The notes: a model not told the origin generated them from the sequence alone. A stretch of 64,000 nt of DNA from Actinocorallia sp. API 0066 (GCF_020991275.1 NZ_JAJLQY010000009.1:124001-188000); one strand, 5' to 3'. Positions 42,846-51,020 are shown, numbered from the stretch's first letter. Numbers and translations are program-made.

Positions 42846-44072
42846 GTGCGATTTAGGACAACTACAGAAGGTCAAGCATTCTCGGAGGATCTGGCCCGAA
42901 TACTGCAAAGCCGTGGTTGGCTAGTGAATCAAAATATATTTCCAGCCGGCTGGCTTCCCGATCTTTCAGCAATCTTCGATAGTCGAATCCTCCTCTTCAT
43001 AAGCTTGGAATTTGGGCAACAGTTTCTCCACTCAAGGACTGTGGACAAGCTTGCTAGGGCCCAGGGCGATATGGAATCTTTTTGGCCTGGCCGATCTATC
43101 CTGGTTCTTCTAAGCAACATGCCGATCAGTCCGCGTGTGCAATCGGCGCTGTCTTCAAGCGGAATAGACTTTTATGATCTGGCTAGATTCTCTAATATTG
43201 AGCAAATTATTGACGCTATTGAGAGCGTTTCTGGAATTCTTCCTAATTCTAATATTTCGCTTTCGGGTCAAGCAGATGCCGCGCTCAAGTCGGGCAATTT
43301 TGATGATGCAATTCGGCTATATGATAAGGTCATCAGGGAGCGTCGTGAAATTTTGGGGGCTGATCACCCCAGAACTCTAGAAGCGATTTATCGAATTGCT
43401 GCCATAAAATCAAAAATTGGCGATAGGTCTGGAGCTATTGCGACATATAGTGATCTGATTGTTGGCCAGCAGATTAGCCTCGGTGAGGATCATCCGGATA
43501 CGTTGACGAGCCGGAGTAACCTGGCCGCGTTGCTCCATGACATGGGTCGGCTGGAAGAGGCCGAGTTCGAAGCGAGGAATGTTCTCGAAGCGCGTCTCAG
43601 AGTGCTGGGGCCTGATCATCCGGATACGTTGACGAGCCGAAATAACCTGGCCGCGCTGCTCCATGACATGGGTCGGCTGGAAGAGGCCGAGTTCGAAGCG
43701 AGGCATGTTCTCGAAGCGAGTATTCGGGTGCTGGGGCCTGATCATCCGGATACGTTGACGAGCCGAAATAGCCTCACGGTATTGTTGCGCGACATGGGTC
43801 GGCTGGAAGAGGCCGAGTTCGAAGCGAGGAATGTTCTCGAAGCGCGTCTCAGAGTGCTGGGGCCTGATCATCCGGATACGCTGACGAGCCGAAATAACCT
43901 GGCCGCGCTGCTCTACGATGTGGGTCGGTTCGAAGAGGCTGAATGGGAGTTCCGTTCCGTTCTTGAGGCTCGGCGTAGATTGTTCAGTGAGGGGCACCCA
44001 TCGCTTATAGCGAGCCGACAGAACCATGAAATGGTCTTGCAAGCTCTGAACTCGAGTCGTGGAAGCGAATGA
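42846..44072 (+). CDS. AICE cargo: TPR protein with nuclease-fold-like N-terminus
   Basis: 408 aa. Residues ~1-135 (TTTEGQAFSEDLARILQSRGWLVNQNIFPAGWLPDLSAIFDSRILLFISLEF ...) resemble a degenerate restriction-endonuclease-like domain: the pattern PD ... LE is present but the usual Lys of PD-(D/E)xK is absent, so activity is doubtful. From ~165 on there are six 42-residue kinesin-light-chain-type TPRs (LGPDHPDTLTSRNNLAALLHDMGRLEEAE ...), units 2-4 nearly identical also at DNA level. GTG 42846. TPRs of this type occur in actinobacterial signalling and conflict proteins. Function unknown. Confidence 0.75.
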   Translation: MRFRTTTEGQAFSEDLARILQSRGWLVNQNIFPAGWLPDLSAIFDSRILLFISLEFGQQFLHSRTVDKLARAQGDMESFWPGRSILVLLSNMPISPRVQSALSSSGIDFYDLARFSNIEQIIDAIESVSGILPNSNISLSGQADAALKSGNFDDAIRLYDKVIRERREILGADHPRTLEAIYRIAAIKSKIGDRSGAIATYSDLIVGQQISLGEDHPDTLTSRSNLAALLHDMGRLEEAEFEARNVLEARLRVLGPDHPDTLTSRNNLAALLHDMGRLEEAEFEARHVLEASIRVLGPDHPDTLTSRNSLTVLLRDMGRLEEAEFEARNVLEARLRVLGPDHPDTLTSRNNLAALLYDVGRFEEAEWEFRSVLEARRRLFSEGHPSLIASRQNHEMVLQALNSSRGSE

Positions 44073-44115
44073 GGATACTGGAGTGGGCTGCTAGAGAAGA
44101 GTCCTGCTGTAGACG

Positions 44116-44568
44116 CTACTCGGGGTTCTTCCGTAGATCGGTCTCTCCGCCGATAGTTATGTCTCCACCGCTTTGGTAAATGCGACCCGAGTCGGATGCC
44201 CTGGCCCTCTGCTGGATATTCGTGGCATGATCCGCTGTAGACACGATTCCGTGGATATCTCCACCTACTGCAATACCGCCCGAGCTGGCTACGCCCCTAC
44301 CCGGCGCGGGATATTCGCGCTTCCTTAGTAGGTAGCCATAGGTTGATACTGCGAGTCCTGTAAGGCCGATAAGGGCTCCAATGATGGACGCTAGCTTGTC
44401 AGCCTGATTTATCCCTACAGACAAAAGGTACACGGCAAGGCCAAAAATTGTAGCGGCTACAACCAGGATGCCCGACCATATGATCGTTCGTAGGCTCATG
44501 GTTCCATCATCTAACTTCACGCCACCTGTGCCAAGCCGACGAGAGGAACTAGTAGGTCGTTCATCCAT
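44116..44568 (-). CDS. AICE cargo: small two-TM protein with GGDI motifs
   Basis: 150 aa, convergent with the TPR gene. Two TM helices (IIWSGILVVAATIFGLAVYLLSVG and LASIIGALIGLTGLAVSTYGYLL) are followed by a soluble tail with SGGIAVGGDIHGIVSTADHATNIQQ and GRIYQSGGDITIGG. The last motif resembles the VYQAGRDI-type signature found in many actinobacterial NTPase/TPR conflict proteins, suggesting a partner of such a system. ATG 44568 is used; an internal ATG (SLRTIIW) could also start it. A 22-bp palindrome lies directly upstream. Confidence 0.65.
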   Translation of the reverse strand: MDERPTSSSRRLGTGGVKLDDGTMSLRTIIWSGILVVAATIFGLAVYLLSVGINQADKLASIIGALIGLTGLAVSTYGYLLRKREYPAPGRGVASSGGIAVGGDIHGIVSTADHATNIQQRARASDSGRIYQSGGDITIGGETDLRKNPE

Positions 44569-44569
44569 G

Positions 44570-44591
44570 TATGGGGGAGGCCTCCCCCATA
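44570..44591. repeat. 22-bp perfect palindrome
   Basis: The half TATGGGGGAGG is followed at once by its reverse complement CCTCCCCCATA. It lies 1 nt upstream of the minus-strand cargo start and includes GGGGGAGG, the only ribosome-site-like sequence there. It could be an operator or a translation-blocking hairpin. The rest of 44592-44774 shows nothing recognisable. Confidence 0.6.
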
Positions 44592-44774
44592 GTTGAGGTC
44601 TTGCTAGCGACCCGAGCGACCCGGTTGGCTGAAGCCGAGTAGGCCCGGGGAGGTCACAGGCTCAGCTTGAGCTAGCGGGTACCTGGCCGCAGAGCCGGTC
44701 GGCTTGAGCAGTAACGAAGGTCTTCACCAGGTCGTACCGTTGGGCGGGTGGCAGGCGCGACGTAAGCTGACTCC

Positions 44775-45437
44775 ATGGTGATCAAGGCTGTTGTGTTTGA
44801 TGTGGGTGAGTGTCTGGTTGATGAGTCCAGGGAGTATGGGACGTGGGCGGACTGGTTGGGGGTGCCTCGGCATACGTTCGGGGCGGTGTTCGGGGCGGTG
44901 ATCGCGAGGGGGTTGGACTACCGGGAGGCGTTTCAGGTGTTCCGGCCTGGGTTTGAGCTTTATGAGGAGCGGGAGAAGAGGGCGGAGGCGGGGCAGCCCG
45001 AGTGGTTCGGGGAGGGGGATCTGTACCCGGACGTGCGGTCGGCGTTGGGGAAGTTGCGGGAGGCTGGGCTGTGGGTGGGGATCGCAGGGAACCAGACAGT
45101 GAGGGCGGGGGGCATCCTGCGGGGGTTGGAGCTTCCGGCGGACTTCTTGGCGACGTCGGATGACTGGGGGGTGTCGAAGCCTGATCCGGATTTCTTTCGG
45201 CGGTTGGTGGAGGTGGCGCCGTGTGAGGCTGGCGAGATCTTGTATGTGGGGGATCGGCTGGACAACGACATTCGGCCGGCGGTGGAGGTGGGGTTGAAGA
45301 CGGCGTTGATCCGGCGGGGGCCTTGGGGGTTGATCCAATGGGAGGACCCGGAAGCTCGGAGTGTTCCGACGATGCGGATTCACTCGCTGGAGGAGCTTCC
45401 GGGTCTGGTGGAGGCGTTTAACGCTGGAGGGTGCTGA
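44775..45437 (+). CDS. HAD-family hydrolase
   Basis: 220 aa. HAD subfamily IA-like: motif I VVFDVGECLVDESREYGTW (DVG variant in place of DxDG, usual in this actinobacterial subgroup), motif II/III region VGIAGNQT ... WGVSKPDPDFF with the Lys, and motif IV ILYVGDRLDNDIRPAVEVG. It is a probable phosphatase of unknown substrate. The codons are unusually G-ending. The gene overlaps the convergent regulator by 20 bp. Confidence 0.88.
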   Translation: MVIKAVVFDVGECLVDESREYGTWADWLGVPRHTFGAVFGAVIARGLDYREAFQVFRPGFELYEEREKRAEAGQPEWFGEGDLYPDVRSALGKLREAGLWVGIAGNQTVRAGGILRGLELPADFLATSDDWGVSKPDPDFFRRLVEVAPCEAGEILYVGDRLDNDIRPAVEVGLKTALIRRGPWGLIQWEDPEARSVPTMRIHSLEELPGLVEAFNAGGC

Positions 45438-46683
45438 GGGTGGTCTGCCAGCCGTAGAGGCGGTCGTCCAGGCGTTGGACGCATTCGTGGTCGGTCCAGG
45501 GCTGGAGGGCTCGGCGGACATCGTGGATGCGCTCCATACCGGTCGCATACCAAGTCAGGGCCAACTGATCCAGGGCCTGTTCGGCGTGGGTGCAGGCGGC
45601 TTCGGGGTTCTTGCGGGCGGCTTCGACTGCGGCCAGGTCGCCTAGGACCACTACGCGCTGCTTGCCGGCTTCCTCGGGGAGGTCGGCCAGGACGGCGGTG
45701 AGGGTCTCGTGGGCCTGGGGGTAGTGGCCGGCTACGAGCTGGGTGTTGCCCTTGAAGGCGGCCAGACGGACGGGGGAGAACCAGTCGAACCAGGCCGGGT
45801 CCTCGTGGTGCGGGGCCGTGGTGAGGATCTGTTCGCCGTGGTCGATGAGGCGGAGGGCTTCGCGGGGGTGGCCTGAGCGGGTTTCGCACTCGGCTTCGAC
45901 TGCGTCGAGCCATGCGAGGAATTGGGCGCTGGCGTTGCCTCGGCGGGCGTAGGTGCGGGCTGCGCGCATGCGTTCGGTGGCTTCTTCGCGGCGGGCTGCC
46001 CAGCCGGGGACGAATGCGGCGTGGGCGAGGATGGCGGCGCCTAGGAGGGCATCGTCGGCTTCGCCTGCGGCTTGGAGGGCGCGGACCAAGGTTGCGTCGG
46101 CCTCGTCGGGCTGGCGGAGGTCGAAGAACTCGATGCGGCCGGCCATGAGGAGGGACTCGGCCAACGCGGTGGCGAGGATGCGGCGGGACACTCCGCTGGT
46201 CTCGCCGAGGAGCTGGGTACCGAGACGGGCGTGTTCGGCGACGGCGGGATGCATCTGGGCCGGCTGGACCGTCCAGTAGAGGCGGCGGTGCGCGGTCGTG
46301 ATGGCGGCGTAGTCGCTGCCCGCGGTGGAGGGCTGCACACCGGTCGACGCCTGGGGGAGAGGAAGGGGGACGCCCTGGGCCTGGGCGGTGTAGGTCGTTC
46401 TCGCGTTCGTCGGCTGGGTGGTGTCGGTGGTCCAGGGGGCGGTGAAGCCCAAGTCCTCGATGGGGCGTTGGAGGACGTGGACCAAGAGGCGCTGGTGGTC
46501 GGCGCGGGGCCATGGGGGAGTGCTGGACTCCCAGCGGCGGACTTGGCGGGCGCTGATCTCCATGCGGCCTAGGCCGAGTTGGGGGGCGGCTCGGGTGAGC
46601 GCGTCGGCGAGTGCCTGTTGTGAGGCGAATCCGGCGTGCTGCCTGGCGGCCTTCAACTTCGTGTTGCCGACTGGACGTGACAT
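45418..46683 (-). CDS. XRE-family regulator with TPR-like domain
   Basis: 421 aa. The N-terminal HTH (KLKAARQHAGFASQQALADALTRAA ... GRMEISARQVRRWESSTPPWP) is followed by ~300 residues of alpha-helical TPR-like repeats (GVSRRILATALAESLLMAGRIEFFDLRQPDEADATLVRALQAAGE ... PEAACTHAEQALDQLALTWY). Such regulators are common on actinomycete mobile elements and may bind a peptide or small ligand. ATG 46683 has AGGAAGG upstream. The 3' end overlaps the HAD gene. Confidence 0.85.
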   Translation of the reverse strand: MSRPVGNTKLKAARQHAGFASQQALADALTRAAPQLGLGRMEISARQVRRWESSTPPWPRADHQRLLVHVLQRPIEDLGFTAPWTTDTTQPTNARTTYTAQAQGVPLPLPQASTGVQPSTAGSDYAAITTAHRRLYWTVQPAQMHPAVAEHARLGTQLLGETSGVSRRILATALAESLLMAGRIEFFDLRQPDEADATLVRALQAAGEADDALLGAAILAHAAFVPGWAARREEATERMRAARTYARRGNASAQFLAWLDAVEAECETRSGHPREALRLIDHGEQILTTAPHHEDPAWFDWFSPVRLAAFKGNTQLVAGHYPQAHETLTAVLADLPEEAGKQRVVVLGDLAAVEAARKNPEAACTHAEQALDQLALTWYATGMERIHDVRRALQPWTDHECVQRLDDRLYGWQTTLSTLQR

Positions 46684-46877
46684 GCGGTCCTTCCTCCGGA
46701 CGTACGGGCCGTTGCTGTCTCGACTGTAGCTGTGCAACGGACTTTCAAAGGACTTACCGGACACAAGCTAGCTCTAAAGGCCGCTAAGTGTCCTCTTTAT
46801 GGCCTCAAGAGGACCTTTGATGGGCCGTTTGAGTCGTCCACGCTTGGCGCAACGCAGTCGAGCGTGTGGAGGGCTTG

Positions 46878-47063
46878 ATGGGTGAGAAGGACGGGTCCGG
46901 CTCCGGGCGCTGCATGGGGTGTGGTGGTCGGGGCTGGAAGTTCGTGTCTTCGCCTGTGGTGCTGATGGCGGTGGCGGTGAGCGGGGATGCCGGGTGGGTT
47001 CCCGAGCGTGAGCCGTGCTGCCGGTGTGCTGGGTCCGGCCGTGTGAAGAAGGCGGCTGCGTGA
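46878..47063 (+). CDS. Small CxxC zinc-finger-like protein
   Basis: 61 aa. Two cysteine knuckles (CMGCGGRGWKFV and CCRCAGSGRVKK) resemble half DnaJ-type zinc motifs. It is probably a small zinc-binding protein of the AICE regulatory/transfer region. ATG 46878 follows GGAGGGCTTG. The preceding 46684-46877 has a CCTCTT/AAGAGG hairpin (about 46788-46808) and repeated AGGAC motifs that may be promoter elements. Confidence 0.65.
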   Translation: MGEKDGSGSGRCMGCGGRGWKFVSSPVVLMAVAVSGDAGWVPEREPCCRCAGSGRVKKAAA

Positions 47064-47166
47064 TGGGTGCGGGGCCGGCGGCCCTCGGTCTGGTCGGTCG
47101 CCCGCGTGGGTGCGGTCGGTCGGGTCGGGTGCGGCCGGTTCCGCCTTCTTCTGCGAAGGAGTGAGC

Positions 47167-47421
47167 GTGGACCGTGAGGAGAAGACGGCCGTCCTGGCTC
47201 GGCTGTGCCGTGTTCTGGCGCGTCCTGGGGTGGAGGTGCAGTTGCGGGATGCGGTGCCGCGGCTCGTGGTGCGGTCCTCGGCTGCTGCCGTCGGGGTCTG
47301 GGTCACCGATGGCGGCCTGGTCGCGTGGGGGCCTGAGGGGGGCACCGCGAACCCGGACGAGTTCGAGCGGGTGGCGGACGAGGTGATGGCGCTGCTCGCC
47401 GTCGACCGGTCGGGGCAGTGA
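47167..47421 (+). CDS. AICE small hypothetical protein
   Basis: 84 aa. Alpha/beta sequence (EEKTAVLARLCRVLARPGVEVQLRDAVPRLVVRSSAAAVGVWVTDGGLVAWGP ... DEFERVADEVMALL) with no known motif. It looks like a distant relative of the next ORF (both have a helix, beta strands and a final helix with xDEvxxLL). GTG 47167 follows GAAGGAG at 6 nt. Its stop overlaps the next start. Confidence 0.7.
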   Translation: MDREEKTAVLARLCRVLARPGVEVQLRDAVPRLVVRSSAAAVGVWVTDGGLVAWGPEGGTANPDEFERVADEVMALLAVDRSGQ

Positions 47422-47723
47422 TGGCCGGTCCGGTCGGCCTCGCGGATCTCGCGCGCCTGTCCTTGGCGTTGCGGGCGTCGGGGCTGAAAGCGCAGATCAA
47501 AGCGGATCGCGAGACGGCGTTCCTGAAGATCTGGCATCCGCTGCTCGTCGTGGCCGGGGTCTGTGTCGAAGTGCGCATGACGCCCGGACCGGACGGTGAG
47601 CCGGAGGCGTGGTTCGGCTTCGGGGATGAGCTGCTCGCCCCGTGCTCGGATCTGGATCGGGCGACGGACGAGATCCTGAGGGCGCTGCGTCCGATCCTGG
47701 CGATTGTCGAGGGGCGCACGTGA
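47421..47723 (+). CDS. AICE small hypothetical protein
   Basis: 100 aa, unknown. The layout is similar to the previous ORF: helix LADLARLSLALRASGL, strands FLKIWHPLLVVAGVCVEVRM and EAWFGFGDELL, final helix LDRATDEILRALRPIL. ATG 47421 (GTG 47418 also possible) overlaps the previous stop; the next gene overlaps its stop by GTGA, so the three are one operon. Confidence 0.7.
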   Translation: MAGPVGLADLARLSLALRASGLKAQIKADRETAFLKIWHPLLVVAGVCVEVRMTPGPDGEPEAWFGFGDELLAPCSDLDRATDEILRALRPILAIVEGRT

Positions 47724-47953
47724 GCGGCCTGCTTCCCGAGGACGCGCGGTTCGTGTGGCACGCGTACCTGTGCGCGGTGCTGCGGCTCAATGAGCCCTGG
47801 GTGGATGCGCCTTTCCTGGCGCCGGCCGAGAGACAGCGTGCATGCGCCCAGGTGACGCAAGCGCGGTTCCAGCTCACGCAGTTGTCCATGGAGCGGGCGG
47901 GCGCGTACGCCTCGCCGGTTCCGGCCGGTGACATACGTCCGCTTGAGCGTTAG
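47720..47953 (+). CDS. AICE small hypothetical protein
   Basis: 77 aa, helical (PEDARFVWHAYLCAVLRLNEPWVDAPFLAPAERQRACAQVTQARFQLTQLSMERAGAYA). No known family. GTG 47720 overlaps the previous gene. The first repressor operator lies a few bases after its stop. Confidence 0.65.
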   Translation: MSGLLPEDARFVWHAYLCAVLRLNEPWVDAPFLAPAERQRACAQVTQARFQLTQLSMERAGAYASPVPAGDIRPLER

Positions 47954-47957
47954 TGTG

Positions 47958-47972
47958 CTTGTGCGGACGAGT
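47958..47972. promoter_or_regulatory. KorSA-type operator in front of the GntR gene
   Basis: CTTGTGCGGACGAGT, one mismatch from the palindrome CTTGTCCGGACGAGT seen twice downstream of korSA. It sits 23 nt before ATG 47995, so the regulator probably represses itself. Confidence 0.65.
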
Positions 47973-47994
47973 AGAGAGCGAACGAGAGTCGGTC

Positions 47995-48720
47995 ATGGAG
48001 TTCGAGCCTCCGAAGTATGCGCGGGTCGTACGGGGTGTCCAGTCCTGGATCAAGGACGGGGCGTACCGGCCCGGTGACGTGTTGCCGTCGGAAACGCAAC
48101 TGGTGAAGCAGTTCGCCGTGGGGCGGACGACGGTCGTGCGGGCCTTGCAGATCCTCCAGCAGGACGGGTGGATTCACCGCGAGCATGGGCGTGGGAGCTA
48201 CGTGCGCGGTGTGCCCGTGGCGGTGGAGGAGGCCCGGCGGCCGGCGCTGACGCTCATCGATCGTCCGGAGTCGGCGAACGGGACGAGGGTGCTGTTCGTC
48301 GGCCGTGCCCGCGCCGGTGCGACGGTCGCGCGGCATCTGGACGTCACAGAGGGCGAAGAGGTCGTCTTGCGGCGGTGGGTGGCCGAGCGGGACGGCGTGC
48401 CCTCGGAGCTGGCGTCGGTGTGGGTGCCGCTGTCGGTGGCGGAGGGGACGAACCTGGAGGACCCCGGGCCGCTGATGGTCGGGCTCCGTCAGGATGTCTC
48501 GGCGTTCAAGTCGATGACGCTGTCCCTCGTCCGGGAGCGGACGAGTGCGCGGGCCGCGAGCTCGGAGGAGGCGGAACTTCTCGGGATCGAGGAGGGGGCG
48601 CCGCTGCTCGTCCTGCTGAACGCCTACCTGGCGGACGTCACGGTGGCGCCGTCGCTGCTGGTGGAGCTGGTGCTTCCCGGGGAGCTGCACGAACTGGAGT
48701 CGAGCTACGCGCTCCCCTGA
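47995..48720 (+). CDS. GntR/HutC-family repressor, KorSA-like
   Basis: 241 aa. The N-terminal winged helix (VVRGVQSWIKDGAYRPGDVLPSETQLVKQFAVGRTTVVRALQILQQDGWIHREHGRGSYV) and a UTRA ligand domain (ARAGATVARHLDVTEGEEVVLRRWVAERDGVPSELASVWVP ... LLVLLNAYLADVTVAPSLLVELVLPG) are clear. In pSAM2 KorSA represses pra and itself and so keeps the element integrated. Matching operators lie upstream of this gene and of pra. ATG 47995 chosen; GTG 47953 is also in frame. Confidence 0.88.
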   Translation: MEFEPPKYARVVRGVQSWIKDGAYRPGDVLPSETQLVKQFAVGRTTVVRALQILQQDGWIHREHGRGSYVRGVPVAVEEARRPALTLIDRPESANGTRVLFVGRARAGATVARHLDVTEGEEVVLRRWVAERDGVPSELASVWVPLSVAEGTNLEDPGPLMVGLRQDVSAFKSMTLSLVRERTSARAASSEEAELLGIEEGAPLLVLLNAYLADVTVAPSLLVELVLPGELHELESSYALP

Positions 48721-48753
48721 ACTTGATGTGACTCAGATCACTCAAGCTTAATC

Positions 48754-48806
48754 ACTCGTCCGGACAAGTGCTGGGTATCATGCCGAAGTAAGTTGTCCGG
48801 ACGAGT
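48754..48806. promoter_or_regulatory. Two KorSA-type operators in front of pra
   Basis: ACTCGTCCGGACAAGT (48754-48769) and AGTTGTCCGGACGAGT (48791-48806), with centres 37 bp apart. Both fit the palindrome ACTYGTCCGGACRAGT. They lie 23-75 nt before the pra start. Confidence 0.8.
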
Positions 48807-48828
48807 GGTCGAGTGATGGAGTGTGAGC

Positions 48829-49221
48829 ATGGCGGTTCAGGGTCCGTTCAAGGTCGCTTTCGGGGACGTGTTCCCGCACGGCGCGTACGTGAAGGGGGGT
48901 GTGGAGCCCGTTCGGGACTTCGACAAGTCGACGAAGGAGCACTTCGTCCAGGCGCGGGACAAGGAGACGGGCGAACCGGTCTGGCAGATCGAGGTCATCG
49001 ACGCGGACCCGGAGTCCAAGGGCTCGCTCAAGGTCAAGATCGTGGCGCCGGTCCAGCCGGTGGTCCCCGAGGCGCCGGCGGGCTTCCCGTTCATCCCGGT
49101 CCTGTTCGAGGGGCTGTCGGTGACGCCCTACGTCAACAGCGCGAACAACCGGCTGGCGTACTCGCTCAAGGCCAAGGCGATCAACTCGCCCGTCGTGCGG
49201 GCGCGCAAGGACGCGGCCTGA
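48829..49221 (+). CDS. pra: Pra-like activator of replication, integration and excision
   Basis: 130 aa. It matches the pattern of Pra-family AICE activators: MAVQGPFKVAFGDVFPHGAY start, VEPVRDFDKSTKEHFVQARDKETGEPVWQIEVIDADPE, and the end FPFIPVLFEGLSVTPYVNSANNRLAYSLKAKAI. In pSAM2 Pra switches on repSA, xis and int. Its promoter carries two putative repressor sites. Its stop overlaps the next start (TGATG). Confidence 0.85.
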   Translation: MAVQGPFKVAFGDVFPHGAYVKGGVEPVRDFDKSTKEHFVQARDKETGEPVWQIEVIDADPESKGSLKVKIVAPVQPVVPEAPAGFPFIPVLFEGLSVTPYVNSANNRLAYSLKAKAINSPVVRARKDAA

Positions 49222-49475
49222 TGCCGGGGATCGCGTCGATGGGTCTGCACCTGGGCGAGGACGCCTACGTGCTGTGCCACACCTACCCGGCGCGCGGCCC
49301 GATCCTCGCGATCTCGACCGGGGGAGCGGCGCTGACCCTGACGTGCGACGAACGCGACGCGATCGGCACGCGTGAGGTCGAGATCGCGCGGGCGCTGGTC
49401 GACGCGGCGCAGCGCTTCCTTTCCGAGGTCGAGCGGCTGGCCTCGGACGACACGGCGGCCGGTGCGGCTGCCTGA
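49221..49475 (+). CDS. AICE small hypothetical protein
   Basis: 84 aa, soluble, unknown. ATG 49221 overlaps the pra stop. Sequence MGLHLGEDAYVLCHTYPARGPILAISTGGAALTLTCDERDAI then a helix VEIARALVDAAQRFLSEVERL. It belongs to the pra-tra operon by position. Confidence 0.7.
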   Translation: MPGIASMGLHLGEDAYVLCHTYPARGPILAISTGGAALTLTCDERDAIGTREVEIARALVDAAQRFLSEVERLASDDTAAGAAA

Positions 49476-49547
49476 GCTGGTCGGGGCGGCTGGAGCTGGA
49501 ACCTCCGGCCGCCCCTTCGCATGTCCTCCCGATGCAAGGAAAGACAG

Positions 49548-51020
49548 GTGAAGCGTATGTCGTGGTCCATCCGTAAGAGCCGGCTCGGCGAGAACGTGGC
49601 GGTCGAGACCTCCGAGGACCCGTTCCGGCGGCCCCGGTGGGAACCCCCGGTCCTGCACATGCCCATGGGCCTGCTGCTGCTCGTCCAGACCTTCCAGACT
49701 CTGTTCTTCGCCGTCCGGCACTGCGTTCCGCTGGGTGTCCTCGGCGGTGCGGCGTGGGTCGTGCATGTCCACGGGTGGCTGCCGGTCGTCCTCGTCGTCA
49801 TGGCGCTCATTGTCGGCCTGACCGGGTGGGCGCTCGCGGACCGGGCGTCGTTCCTGCGGTGGGTCGGCTGGCCTGCGCTGGCGCGGTGTCGTCGGACGTT
49901 CGTCTACGCGCGGCACTGGGAGGCGGTCATGACGATGACCGGGCTGTCCCGCTCCCGCAAGGGCAGGGAGTACCTGCCCACCCTCGTCCGCGTGCGGTGC
50001 CGTGCGACCTCGGATCTCGTCCTGGTGAAGATGCTCAAGGGGCAGACCCCGGAGGCATGGGAGAAGTCCGCGGTCGGGCTCGCGCACGGCTTCGGCGCCG
50101 TCCTCGTCCGCGTGCGGGCGCACAAGAGGCCCGGCCGCGTCTGGCTGGAGTTCGTCCGCTCCGACGCGCTCAAGACGCCCATCCCGGCCCTCCCGCTCCT
50201 GGAGGACGCCACTGAGGTGGACTTGCGCGCGGTCCCGATCGGACGGCAGGAAGACGGCTCCCCGTGGCTCATCCGCCTCCTGGGGACGCACGTGCTCATG
50301 GTCGGCGCGACCGGTTCGGGCAAGGGCTCGATCCTGTGGAGCATCGTCCGCGGCGTCCTGGAGCCGATGCGGGCCGGCCTAGTGGAGGTCTGGGCCGTCG
50401 ATCCCAAGCGGATGGAGCTGTCCTACGGGCGTCCGTTGTTCGAGCGGTACGGGCGGTACTCCAGCGACCCGTCCGGCGGCATGGTCCAGCTTCTGGAGGA
50501 CGCGGCGGCGGACATGAACGCGCGGGCGGCCAGGTTCGCGGGCAAGACCCGGACGTTCACGCCCTCGGTCGAGCACCCGTTCCGGCTCGTCGTCGTAGAC
50601 GAGATGGCGTTCCTGACCGCCTACTGTCCCGAACGCGACCTCCGCAAGCGCGCGGAATCTGCCCTCGCCGTCCTGACGACTCAGGGCCGCTCGGTCGGGT
50701 ACTGCGTCGTCGGCGCCCAGCAGGACGCGCGCAAAGAGGTCAACACGCTCCGGAACCTGTTCCCCGACCGGATCGCGCTCCGCCTGGACGAGGACGAACA
50801 GGTGGACATGGTCCTGGGCGATGGCTCCCGCGACCGGGGCGCGTTCGCGGACCAGATCTCCAGCGATCCCGTCATCGGGGCCGGCGTCGCCTTCGTCCGG
50901 CTGGAGACCTCGCCCGATCCCGTCCGCGTCCGGGCGGCCTACGTCTCCGATGACGACATCTCCGAGATGGTGGCGCTGGCCGTCCCGCTGCGCCCGATCC
51001 CCTTCCGGGAGGCGGCGTGA
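49548..51020 (+). CDS. FtsK/SpoIIIE-type DNA translocase, TraSA/TraB-like
   Basis: 490 aa. Two or three N-terminal TM helices (PMGLLLLVQTFQTLFFAV, HGWLPVVLVVMALIVGLTGWAL) precede an FtsK motor with Walker A VGATGSGKGS near residue 253 and Walker B LVVVDEMAF near 347, then GYCVVGAQQDA. In actinomycetes such a single protein moves double-stranded DNA between mycelia. GTG 49548 follows AAGGAAAG; ATG 49557 is the alternative. The stop overlaps the rep start. Confidence 0.92.
   Translation: MKRMSWSIRKSRLGENVAVETSEDPFRRPRWEPPVLHMPMGLLLLVQTFQTLFFAVRHCVPLGVLGGAAWVVHVHGWLPVVLVVMALIVGLTGWALADRASFLRWVGWPALARCRRTFVYARHWEAVMTMTGLSRSRKGREYLPTLVRVRCRATSDLVLVKMLKGQTPEAWEKSAVGLAHGFGAVLVRVRAHKRPGRVWLEFVRSDALKTPIPALPLLEDATEVDLRAVPIGRQEDGSPWLIRLLGTHVLMVGATGSGKGSILWSIVRGVLEPMRAGLVEVWAVDPKRMELSYGRPLFERYGRYSSDPSGGMVQLLEDAAADMNARAARFAGKTRTFTPSVEHPFRLVVVDEMAFLTAYCPERDLRKRAESALAVLTTQGRSVGYCVVGAQQDARKEVNTLRNLFPDRIALRLDEDEQVDMVLGDGSRDRGAFADQISSDPVIGAGVAFVRLETSPDPVRVRAAYVSDDDISEMVALAVPLRPIPFREAA

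Noticed and set aside
42846-43250. Active PD-(D/E)xK nuclease in the TPR cargo protein
   Set aside because: The expected catalytic Lys is not seen, so only a degenerate fold resemblance is claimed.
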